The notes beneath the pieces were generated by a model. That model was not told the DNA's origin. It did no database searches and was given only the letters and a program-made list of their open reading frames with translations. A stretch of 64,000 nucleotides of DNA from Diabrotica undecimpunctata (Eukaryota > Arthropoda > Insecta > Coleoptera > Chrysomelidae), in assembly GCF_040954645.1 (NCBI RefSeq), contig NC_092807.1, forward strand, positions 3,596,001 through 3,660,000, written 5' to 3'. Position 1 is the stretch's first letter; each line of letters begins with the position of its first letter. A program made the position numbers and the translations under genes. Of the stretch, positions 47,801 through 60,500 are shown one piece after another.

Positions 47801-50800
47801 TTAAAATTTAAAAGGATGTATATGTATCAAAATCTACAGATTTTTGCCGAAGGTATCTACCGATTTGGCAACAGTTCCAAGGAACATCACTGGCCGAGCA
47901 AATCAAATACATTTGCCCTTTGCTTCTCATTATAACGCCATAAGCTGAAATTAAAGTAGTGTTTCTAACCATAAACCATGTATACAAACGAAAAAAAAGT
48001 ACAAATTTTAAAATGGTATTTTGGGGGCAACTCGTACCATGACATTATAAATTTACTTACTTGTGCCTATGAAGATAGGCCAATACCGACATAATCAACT
48101 ATTTGTCGTATTATTAAAAAATTTGAATCGTTTGGTTGTGTACTTGTTTTAAAGTTTCAACAACTCAAGAGTTATTAGCCGAGGACAATTTCAAACGCAT
48201 GGAATTTTGTGAACTGATGATGAATAAACAAAATGATAATGAACATTTTTTAAAAAACATTTTGTTTACCGATGAATCGACATTTTCGTTACATCGGAAA
48301 CATAATCCTTCTATCGTACGATATTGGTCTCGGCATAATAAGCACTTGAGTATTCCAGTACGAACACAATATCCCCAAAAACTTAATGTTTTGACAGGTA
48401 TTTTGGGGGACTATATCGTCGGTCCATTTTTTATTGATGGTAATTTAATAGGAAATAAATATTTAGAATTGTTGCAAAATCAAATTATTCCAGCAGTTCA
48501 ATTACTTCCTGTCAACTTTGACGATATTTGGTTTCAGCAAGACGGCTGTCCTGCTTACAATACACGAGCAGTTCAAAATTATTTAGAAACCATTTTTGGT
48601 AATAAATTAATTTCTTCTCTTGGTATGATCAAGTGGCCTCCCAGATCACCAGACTTATCCCCAAAGGATTTTTTTCTTTGGGGATATTTAAAAGCAAGTG
48701 TTTATCGAGATGTTTTTAAAAGAGCCGGTAATTTAGAGGAATTGAGGGACAAAATAATTCATCTTTTTGCTCTGCAGAAAGAGGTGGAATATTTGAACCT
48801 CTATTACGTTGAATTTTTTTTTAATATTATTATGTTATTTTTGGAATTCGTTTTTATTTTAATTTTTAGAAATCTACTTTTTTTTTCATGCCGTTTTGGC
48901 AATAAAATATAACAATTTTTTTTAATAAAATTGTAGTAAAATTGTAGGTTTTTGGCGAATTGGCATGTAGTTACCCCACCTATGTTCCGTTTTTATACTG
49001 GCGGCTTGGCGAGATGTAAGATTTTATTATACGATGATCGTTTGCGTTTGGTAACGTGCACACGTGCGCAGCAGTCGAAAAATATCGACTGGAGAGGGAG
49101 TCTAGTCGAACAAATGAATTAATTATATTATAAAACATTGCATTGTTATATTGAAATTTACACTGGTTAATTGCAAATCAGCTAATCATTGTATAGTTAT
49201 AAAATTCCTATGTTCCGCAAAATAAATTCCAAATCATAGAGCTATGTTAAAAATTTTTACAAATATTACTATAAACATTTAGTTTGACACGAGGTTATGC
49301 AAATTATTTGAAGTTACTTTCAATTATTATGAAATTATGTTGAGTTTTTTATGTTTGTCAAAGACAGGAGGGGATAGTGCATGCACTAACTTGGAAAAAG
49401 TTACAAATCGGAGACTTACCTTTGCTGTGAATATTAACCAAACTGATATTCATGTCATTGCGTTCAAAACCTTTACTGAAACTCGTTCAATATTTGTTCT
49501 TTGAAGCTTTGGTTTCAGGAATAGTCTTTAAACATGTATAAAGCAATTTTTAACGAACTTCTGGATCATTTTGGAAAAACCAGACTGTTATTCATCTCAT
49601 TGTGTTCAAAACCTGTTGTGAGACTCGGCCAATACTTGTTCTTTAAAACTTTCGTTTGATGAAGACCATTTAAACATGCCATTATGCTATTGTCTTCATA
49701 ACCTGTTCGAGACTCGGCCGATACTTTGAAGCTTTGGTTGCAGAAAGAGTCTTAAATATGTATAATAAGGAAAAGACAGTTAAGATTTGATTTCACGTAC
49801 AGTGCGTCTGTGTATCTGCTTATACGTATTTCGGCCTAATAGGCCTCTTCAGAACGGCTTTCACAGTCGCTCTGAACGTGAAAATGAAAATGAAAAAATA
49901 AATCTTTTCTGTCTTAGGAAGCAACTCTAACATGGCTTCGTATAGACGCAAATAGCGACATCTGATAATAAAATCCGTAGACTAATTTTCGAAACCAAAT
50001 TCAGAATTTCGCTTTAATCTGTGCCTTCTAAGAATTGCAAGGCAAAACAGACGTTGATAAAGATGTTATTAGAGACATGGGGAATCTAAAAATTGCATTC
50101 CACAACATACAAGCAAAATTCTGAATTTTTTTTCGAAAATTAGTTTAAGGATTTTATGTATATAACAATTTTTAACGAATTTCTGAATAATTTTGGAATA
50201 ACCACACTGATATTCGTGTCGTTGTGTTTAAAACATGTTCTGAGACTAGGCCAAGTCTCACCCTTTGAAGCTTTCGTTTTAAAATAGTGTTTAAACATTA
50301 TACAACAATTCTATAATTCAACAATTTCTATATAGTTTTGGAATAATTTTTTTGATCTTTGTGAATAGTTTGGAAACCTTTGGCAACTACGAACTCAAAC
50401 ACTTCTATCGATTGAACCATTTAAGTCATTAAAAGCTCCTCAGTATCTGTTGAATAATATAAATGGAAACTACGAGACTTATGGATAGGTGTGATCCGGT
50501 GACTCACCGTCAGAGCTTTTAGAAAATTAACAAAACGTGCAGTATATGGAGGGTCTCTAGAAAAATGCGCCTCGTCCGTCGTTACCAGTAAATGGGAAAA
50601 CATTGGATCTGTGATAGTCTGATAGTAGAATCAATAACAACAGACATATACTTTAATATTATTAAGATATTAATGGGTAGGAATCAGAGCCACTCCTAAA
50701 CATTGCTATGTGCGAGCAAATGGAGTCAAGATCCACTGTCACAGATGTGTGAGCTCAAAAATTAGGAAACATGGCGAGAAAAAAGGAAAAATCCATCTTT

Positions 50801-53800
50801 TTCACACTTGAAATTAAGCACAATCGTAAATAAAACATATAGGAAGAAGAGAGCCCTCATTAATGAGATTTATAGATCCTTTGAGAGCCAGAAGTGTCTT
50901 ATCGAACGTCCGACGACATGGTTGCTAATCTGCAGCGATATGGAGATGCAACCAAATAAGTTGCGCAATGTAAGTATTAAACAATTGCGCTAATATTAAT
51001 AAATCAATGGAACTGTGAAAACCACAATGGAACTGTGACAATGAAGTCAAAATTCGGATCGGTGTTGCTAAAATTTTGTTTGTTTCAAACTGTGAAAAGT
51101 AATGTTGGAACATGACTTTTTCCATAAATTAATGATGTATTTAAAATATTACAACGTCGCCTTTTTTATATTCTAATAATTGACATCTGACAATAATTTC
51201 TTATAATAGTCGTTTTTTTTTTTAACTTTTTGCCATTGGTATTAAAAATCACTAATCGGTCGTTAGTCGTCAGAAAAGCTTCCATTATATTGTTAATGTA
51301 GATATTTGTGGTTGACCACTGTCTACTGGGAGTATACGGGAATAAAATAATAACACACTTTAGGGTGCATAAGAATAGATTTGAACTTGGTGTCTATCAT
51401 TGATATTTTATTAGAAGAATTTAGAATAATTTAGAATATTAGAAGAATTACATACTATATTTTGCTTAATTGAGTACTACTTCTAAAACTGTTTGACGTT
51501 TTTCAGATTTATTTTGGAAAGCTCCAGAAATCTTAAGACACCCTAGTCATTATCTTCGCGGGAACCAAAAGGCAGACGTTTACAGCTTTGCTATTATTCT
51601 GTACGAGATTCTCGGAAGAAAGGGACCGTTTGGCATCACTGGATATGAACCAAAAGGTAAGAATTTTTTATGTACTTAAGTCTGATCTAAAACTGATTAG
51701 TTTGTGCAATATAATATCTTTGAAGCCATTTTTAAACCTCCTATTTTGCTGGAGCAACCAACATTGGAAGAAACGATAAACGTCATAAAACATCTAAAAA
51801 ATAACAAAGCACCTGGCACAGATGGAATAACTGCAGAACTGATAAAGAATGGTGGACATGCGCTATGGAGGCATATCCATAAACTAATCGACCGCATATG
51901 GACACTAGAAGTCATCCCAGAAGATTGGAAAGTAGGAATCATACTTCCTATGTACAAAGGGGGAGACAAACGACTCTGCAAAAATTATAAGGGCATAACA
52001 GTTTTAAATATCATCTACAAGATATTATCAGGAATTATATACAGCCGCCTGGAATCGTTTTCGGAGGAGATTATTGGTGAATACCAATGTGGCTTCAGAC
52101 CAAAGAGGTCAACTATAGACCAAATACATATGTTAAGAGGTATACATGAAAAATGTGTTGAATATAACATACCTATTTACAACTTGTATATCGATTTAAA
52201 ACAGGCGTTTGATGGAGTAGATCGACAAAAGATGTTAAAGCAACTATCTATGTTAGGGATACCCAATAAAGTTAAACTTATATGAATGACTCTGGAGGGT
52301 TCCAAAGCTATGGTGAGAATAGATGGAGATATGACGCAGGCCTTTAATATTGAAAATGGACTTAGACAAGGGGATGCCTTATCAACAACACTTTTTAATC
52401 TAACTTTAGAATCTGTTGTTAGAAAACTGGATATAAACGGCTGTATTAATACAAGATCTATGCAAATATGCGCATATGTGGATGGTGTTGCCATAATAAG
52501 CCGCAACAAAAGGATATTAAGCGAAAAAGTTATAAAACTGAAACGAGAAGCTGCTACGTTTGGTCTATATATAAATGAAAGCAAAACAAAATATATGGAG
52601 TGCACAAAATCGAATGAACATGAGAATCTGAAGGTAGACAACCATACCCACAAATATGCCTCCACTTTTCCCTACCTAGGCTCAATAATAAATGACAACA
52701 ACAACATCAGTCAAGAAATACAAGCACGGATTCTTAGCGGTAATAAGTGCTTTTATGCATACAAATACTTAATGAAAAGTAAGTTACTGAATCGTGAGTC
52801 TAAGCTGAGAATCTACAAAACAGTAATTAGACCAGTGGTCACATATGGATGTGAAACGTGGACCCTCTCAACCACTGATGAAAATCAACTGAGAATATTT
52901 GAGCGCAAAATACTAAGGAAGATATTTGGACCAACCCAATGCAGCGATGGTTCGTGGAGAATTAAAATGAACCACGAGCTGGATGAATTAATGCAGAGCG
53001 CAGATATTGTCAGATTTGTAAAGTCACAAAGACTAAACTGGCTTGATCACCTAGAAAGAATGCCAGATAATCGAGCTGTAAAAGTAGTCCAGAGATGGAA
53101 GCCCCAAGGAAACAGAACAAGAGGAAGGCCCCGTAAAAGATGGATAGACGACGTAGAGAGGGATCTTAAAACCATGAACATCAGGCAGTGGCGAAGGAAA
53201 GTATCCAACAGGGCAGAATGGAAGAACATTGTTAAGCAGACCAAGACTCACAAAGGGTTGTAGCGCCATTAGAAGAAGAAGAAGAAGAAGAAGAAGATTT
53301 TGCTGGATGATATGTTTTTTCCTAATTGTATTTTTACAAATTGTCAAACTGTTTTCGTTATATTTTCAGAGTGGTTCGAGTTTTAGCTTGTTTGTCAGTG
53401 GATCGCGACATACCGCTACATACCATTTACAATGAGATAGCAGATACAGAAAACCAATTATCAGATGCTTCGGCTTTAGCTACGTCAGCATCTGGATCGC
53501 CACAAAAATCTTCACTATCCAAAAAGGAAAAGAAGGCAAAAATCCAAGGGCAAAACCTCCAAATTCGCCAACGTCTGAAAATATGTCAATAATGTTATAA
53601 AAGGTCTTAAATAAAGGGGTAGTTGTTCTCTTCAAGATATCAACAAATTTATTGCAGATAGTTAAAAAGTAGATGCAGCAAAAGGAGCTTCAGGATCTAC
53701 CTCATCGTCTTCGTCTGGATCTGCGAAACCAAGTCCCTCAAAAAAAAAAGAAAACTAAGAATAAGAATTATTTTGAAATAAAAAAAAATACTTTTACAAA

Positions 53801-54318
53801 AGGTGGACCATCTCAACATGACAGTGATGTTATTTCTAGTAGGGGCCTGTTTGTTTAGGCAGACAACTTTTTACAACGTCCTCGTAATCGAGTCACGACG
53901 ATTATATTACATATTATATATAATACATCTCTCTTTTACGACATAACTTATTTAAAATGCTAAAAAAACTCGAAACTATTCTGGGTATGACAAGCTTGTA
54001 TGTTTTTAATCTTTCTGTATACAGCATATTATTTTTCGCCTAAAAGTTTAAATATTTCAAACAGTTGAAAGGGTTATTATAAAAAGGTTTGTGTACGTTT
54101 TCACTCTGTGAGTAGTATAATTAGGCTTGTATCAAAGAAATATTTAAATGAAAATGGGAAAATTGCATGCATTCGACTAATTAGTTTTTTGAAGTTGTAG
54201 CGACGTGAAATAAATGGGGTTAATTTAATTTTAACGTAGCAAAAACTAATGGCTAACATATACTGCTGCCGCGTTTTTGGAATCAAAAGTAAACTGTTAA
54301 AGGCCAGTAAATCTGTTC

Positions 54319-54398
<80 letters not shown>

Positions 54399-54507
54399 GT
54401 TAAATGTGTCGATAGCAATTAAAGTAAATTGTATACCCAAGCTTAATCAAGCCATTCAGAGCGATGCATTACCATCATTCTTGTACTCATTGCGTCGAGT
54501 AAGGACG

Positions 54508-54586
<79 letters not shown>

Positions 54587-57500
54587 CTAAACCTCAAGCT
54601 TAAATTAATACTATTACAAGAAATAATAATAAACTCGTGGCGTGGGGATTGGCGCGGGGGTTGGCGCGGCGATTGTCACGGGGGTTGGCGCGAACATTTC
54701 TGACGACAGGATTTAAGTATACAATAGCTCAAATATGTTTTTTTGGTAAAAGAGAAAAATGTAAGGAATTTTTCGGATATAAAAGTTTTTTATTCGAAGT
54801 GTGTCACACGAAATTCAATGTGGGAGAAATAAGAACGCATAATTAAGTTACTAATTAATTCTTTCTGGTCTCTCTGGATAGACGTTGTTGATAGTCTTTT
54901 GACACCCATTTGATATCTAAAATACTAACTGGGGGGATCTAAATTGATAGAATCGATTAGAAAATAACAATTAAATAGCTACTTTATTTAAGTTTTTTTG
55001 GGACAATATTAATTTTCATTCTACAATGAACTGTAGTGGATTTAAATATTATTTTACACTCATGTATAGGGCTAAAACTTTAGAAGGAAAGATGTAGCAG
55101 AAATATAGCAAAACTGTTTAAAAGTCATACCTACTACTTCGTGATGGTGACTGCCTCTGACTTCTATTCAAACAATAAGTGTTTTCTTTGTTCCACATAC
55201 TGAATAACGTATATGGTAGTTGAAAATTTGCCATATCGGTATATTGCCCCACGTTGGGCGCCTAATATGTAACGTGGTAAACAAAATTTGACAAAACAAA
55301 GTAATGTTCTTAAAAATAGGAAAACTGATACACAGGAAGTGCAACAACAGGTTGTTGATAATTTTTCTTATAGTCAAAACGACCATGAACTCTAAACACA
55401 ATATTTGTAGTTCTGTATTGTAAAAACTCCATTGTAATTCCTTGTTACAGAGATAGTAGATATGGTGAAGATACCGAATGGAGAGGAACCTTTCAGACCC
55501 GACGTACAGGCATTGTACGATTCCGAATTAGGCTGTGATGATTATGTTATACAATGTATGAAAGACTGCTGGGCCGAAAATTTAGACGATAGACCGGACT
55601 TTGCTACTATACGGACGAGGTTGAAGAGAATGAAGGACGGAAAGTAAGTAGATGCCTTTTGTAGTTTTTTTATGGGAGCAGCATATTTGAATCAATTTAT
55701 CCCAGCAACGTTGCTTCTTGTTGTCATTTAACATTCTTTCTTTTGTAGGAATAAAAATATTATGGATCAGATGATGGACATGATGGTCACGTATGCAAAT
55801 AATTTAGAAGAACTGGTCAACGAGCGAACGAGATTGTTGTACGAAGAAAAGATGAAAACTGAGGATTTATTGCATAGGATGTTGCCAAAGTATGTATAAT
55901 TAACCTTTTTTTTAATGTGTCAACAGCGTACAATAAATTTTTTAATCGTTTTTGCCTTTATGGTAATTTTTTGTTACTTCAAAAGCATTTTGTAGACAAC
56001 TATAATATATGTAGAGCCAAGAATCTTCACCCGCATCAGGATCTGTTCACGTGTTATTGTTTAAACATGCTCTTTTTTGGCTGTGAATGTATTATAGTAA
56101 GATATGCAGTCAAAACTATGAGTTAACATGATTTTTCGATAATTAAAAACGAATTATTCGCATAAATAAAAGTTTTTTGGTTTTCTTTCAACGAAATTGT
56201 TACTCATCAATCACTTCTTTGTCTTTTTAGACCTGTAGCACAAAAACTAACCAAAGGACTCGGTATCGAGCCCGAATCATTCGACTTAGTCACCATTTAC
56301 TTCAGCGACATCGTCGGTTTTACCGCGTTGTCGGCAGAAAGCACGCCCTTGCAAGTCGTTAATTTTCTCAATGATCTCTACACAGTATTCGACAGCATCA
56401 TCAAGGGCTACGACGTCTACAAGGTGGAAACCATCGGCGACGCCTATATGGTGGTAAGTAGATGATTTTTGTTAAACGTAAACTTATCTAAAACATACTT
56501 TTTTAATTGTGGTACATCGTTTGTGTAGGTGTCTGGCTTACCTATAAGAAATATGAACAGACATGCCGGCGAGGTGGCGTCTATGGCGCTGGATCTACTA
56601 GCTGCTGTCAAAAATCACCCCATACCTCATAGGCCGGGTCATTCGTGTTGTATACGCATCGGCATTCATACAGGTGAGTGATAAACACATTTTTTAACCT
56701 AATACATTTTTATGTCGTCTTTTATAAATATACAAAAGCATGCAATAGTACATATTATGTATATTTTCCATTATATGTACATTTCCATATTATGTATCTT
56801 CTTTACCATTGATTATATAGACCATCTAAAAACATCACTTTGTTTTCTAAGAAAGGAACAAAAATGTATCTACTGACTGCGCCACTTTTTTTACAGGCCC
56901 TGTAGTTGCTGGTGTAGTAGGTTTGACGATGCCAAGGTACTGCTTGTTTGGCGACACAGTCAACACAGCATCTCGAATGGAAAGTAACGGAGAGCCTCTC
57001 AAGATACACATCAGCGCTCAATGTAAAGAAGCTCTGGATAAACTTGGAGGTAACTTTAATGACTCTTTACTGTTGCTTCGTTCATTTATACAAGTAATTT
57101 TTTATAGGTTATATCGTGGAGGAAAGAGGCATAGTGAATCTTAAAGGAAAAGGAGAGGTAAAGACGTACTGGTTGACGGGAGCGACGGAGCTAGCGATAC
57201 AGAGGCGCGAAGTCGATCTGGCCGAGTTACCTCCGTTGTTTTGTCGACCTAGAAAGAGTCCCAAGCTTAATTCGGATTCTAGACAGCCATCGGTGTGTAT
57301 AGGATTCGAGGGACTGTACAGTAGACGGCATTCTAGTGTACCAAGAGGTAAGTGTCTTTGGAAATGTTTAGGTATTTTAAAAAGGGAACAAACTTGTTGG
57401 TTTTATATTACAAACTATTATTTTTTGGTGGAAGATGTTCTTTATGAAGAATTTTTATTATAGTTTTTGTTTTTTAATACGAAAAGATGATGTAAAGTTG

Positions 57501-60500
57501 TCGAAGGTTAAAATGAGTTAGTTCATTAGTAATTTTTTCATAGAAAGTGTACAAAACTGTCCTACAAAAGGTAAAACAATTTTTGAACAAAGGCTTTTAT
57601 CATATTTGAGGCTTCTTGACGTACCGGAATACAAAACGTGCCCTCTGTCTAACTTCTTGGATTCCGACGCTGTATAGATAGTCGCAGAAAAGACACACAG
57701 AAAGAAACCAAATTTTTCGTATTATACAAGTCAACATTCTTTAGTCTTATTTGACTCAGATTAAAAATCGAAGTAAAAATTTTACATCATCTTATACAAA
57801 TTCAATTTTTATATAATTTTCTTTTATTTTACATTCGTATTTCAGTTGCGTTGCTTTCTACTTATTTTCTACCAATATTTTATTTTGGTGACGGTTTTTT
57901 TTTTTTAATTTTAAATTGCTTAAATTCACTAAATTAAACTTCCATATTCAGTAGTGTAGTGTTCACTGGATAGTAAGCATGATCACGCACGATTTATTTG
58001 TTAAATTATTGGATGAATAGAAACTACAACAAATATTTCTTTATTTCTGTTTACCACAACTATGGAAATGCCAAGATTGTTTGTGTCTGTCTTCAAATAT
58101 TTTCAGAAACTTAGCAATGAATACAGTGATGAGTGCGTTAAGACCCGGCAAAATAACGCAAAAGATGGAAGACATATAAGTTGTGAGATAGTAAGTACGA
58201 GTGAAGGCATAATTATACGTAGGTATGACTTCGAAAAACATTTTATTTTAATTTCCCATGTTAGAAAAAAAAAATGATTAAATAAATTAAGACAGATATA
58301 ATAAAAATAACTCGACTGAAATAAGCAGAGGTTGGGGCACTTTGGCGTGGGAAAATTTTTCGGACCGTGGGAAAAAGTGGCATCCTTTGATGCCAGGTGT
58401 GCAGTTGTGGCACGTGGCAGGTGTGACAGGTCTGCGTGGTAGCTTTCTTATCGGCGGCATCCTTTTAAGATCACCGCTGCCCCTCCAATGGGAACGAACC
58501 ATTGACGTCACAAAAAAGTGATATTAGTATTTAACCTAAGGAATGATTCTTAGTTATCGGATGTAAAGCGATGCATGAAAATGATTAAAACAAAAATTTC
58601 ATTTTTTTAAATTTCGCTTTTAAGCGACACCTCTCAACTATCTTCTATACAACATGAGTTGTTTTGACTTTCTGACTATACCCTGTATATTACTTAGAAG
58701 TGATAGACGGAAAGATGATACGTCATAGTGTCTTTTTGTCGAAAGTATAGTCGAAAAAAAAGACGGACGTGATACAGTCTGTCCCAAACCCTTCTTTCAG
58801 TGCGTCACTAATTCTGACGTCATATAGGATTTTAAGAATGTCGAGAATTATTGCATGACATTTTAGTTAAATCTGACAGTTGAAGGATCGTAATCGGCTA
58901 AATGTGAAAAGGTTATTTTTTAAAAATGTGGAGTAAAAATTTTAATAATTCATTTTTTTTTAAATTTACATATTAGAGGTCCCGTCGTGTATAAAACATT
59001 TTATTGCGCATTATATTGGAACGGCAGTTTGTCATAATTTCTTTTCTATACATTCCAAGGAAAGTGCTTAATTAGCTAAGATTTATTTATGTATTTATTA
59101 TTATTTATTACAAACACTACGGCTAAAATGTATAGTATTTAAACTACTAATATGAGTATTTTTTAGAATAATTTAAAACTTACTTCACGAACGGCAGAAC
59201 TGGTAATAAAGTTGTCTCAGCCTCTTTTTCTAATTGAAAATAATTTAATAATTTTAATAAATTTAATAAATACAAAATTAAATTTTCACTGTAAAATGTC
59301 TGAAAATACTAACCTGGAATGACAATTATCATTTTATCAGTTGACATTGTTAAAGTACTGTCACTATCGAGACCATCTGCGTCAAGTTATATTTATGCGC
59401 ATCATTGATTGGATATCTATTTAGCGCATTCTAAACTCCAACCAATTATACATATATCCGTAAGTAGAATTCGCTTTAATATGCAAATACCCGTGAACGA
59501 AATATAATTTTCTAAGTTCTATGTATAATAATCACAGACTCACGTTTTTTTTCTGTCACTTCTAGCTTAATGCGTTAGAGAGAATTCGATCAACTGTGAC
59601 GCACTGAAAGAAAGGTTTGGGATGAACTATAGCTACCCGACGAGACGACGAATTGTCAATTGACAGACGAGAAAGGAATGAAAGTTACATGACAGTTACA
59701 ATCTTGTGACGTCAGTCGTTCGTTCCCATCGGAGGGGCAGAGCAGCGGTAAACATAAAAGGATGCCGCCGCTAAGAAAGTTACTACGCACACTTGCTGCA
59801 CTTGCCCCCCGTGGCATCAAAGGATGCCGCTTTTTCCCACGCACAAGTGCCCCAATCTCTGCTAAAATATTTTACTAAACTAAAAGTTACGTTCTGGCCG
59901 AAAACAATTATTGTGTGTGGAGACACTATTAAAAAATAATAGAAATTATGATACATTTTAGGTAACAAGTTTTCGAAAAACTCACTTGCAATTTATTCTC
60001 CTTATATTATAATAAAACTGAAACTCAAAATAATTCAAATTCAATTCAAAATTTAAAATGTACGGATTTGTTGTATTTCGAGTTCTACAGTCATCAGTTT
60101 TGAATGCAAATATCCGGTGAAGACTGTTTATGTCAAAATCATCACTAAATTATAAATCAAAGTAATAATAAAAGCAACTCAACAAAAATAAATTAAAAAA
60201 AAAATCACGTGTGGGATTCGAACCTTCAGCGTTCGCGTGAAAGTATGATATTCTTACCACTAAACCACCAAGCTTCGATAATTATTTAGTGACAAGAGTG
60301 TATGCCACGTCTCAAATCATAGTAGAAATTATTCTTGATCAGTAATTTAATTGGTATCTTCCGTTTCACGACGTTATGTTCCAGCACGCGATTCTTGTGA
60401 TGGGGTGTTTAGGTTTTCGTTTACCAATTCGTTTTTCCGTTATCATAGAGCGTGTCGTCATCTGATAGTTCCGTCTGGTATCCGAGGTTGTATCTTCAGT

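Larger units (their letters stand above)
53308..55450. other. Rest of Gyc76C intron 13
   Basis: 53390-53592 and 53690-53760 encode two Ser-then-Lys-rich peptides of similar design ([29 protein letters not shown]), unrecognised and in different frames. Two (TA)n tracts and a small GC-rich tandem repeat follow. No gene supported. Confidence 0.45.

Noticed and set aside
50421..50603. Minus-strand peptide [11 protein letters not shown] resembling a transposase first-Asp block
   Set aside because: Only one short block matches and nothing around it continues the family; too little to annotate.
53326..53592. Open frame after a TATATTTTCAG acceptor-like site, as a possible extra Gyc76C exon
   Set aside because: Exons 13 and 14 join in phase at a conserved EPK/EIVD junction; including this Ser/Lys-rich segment would disrupt the kinase-homology fold, and the frame ends in a stop.
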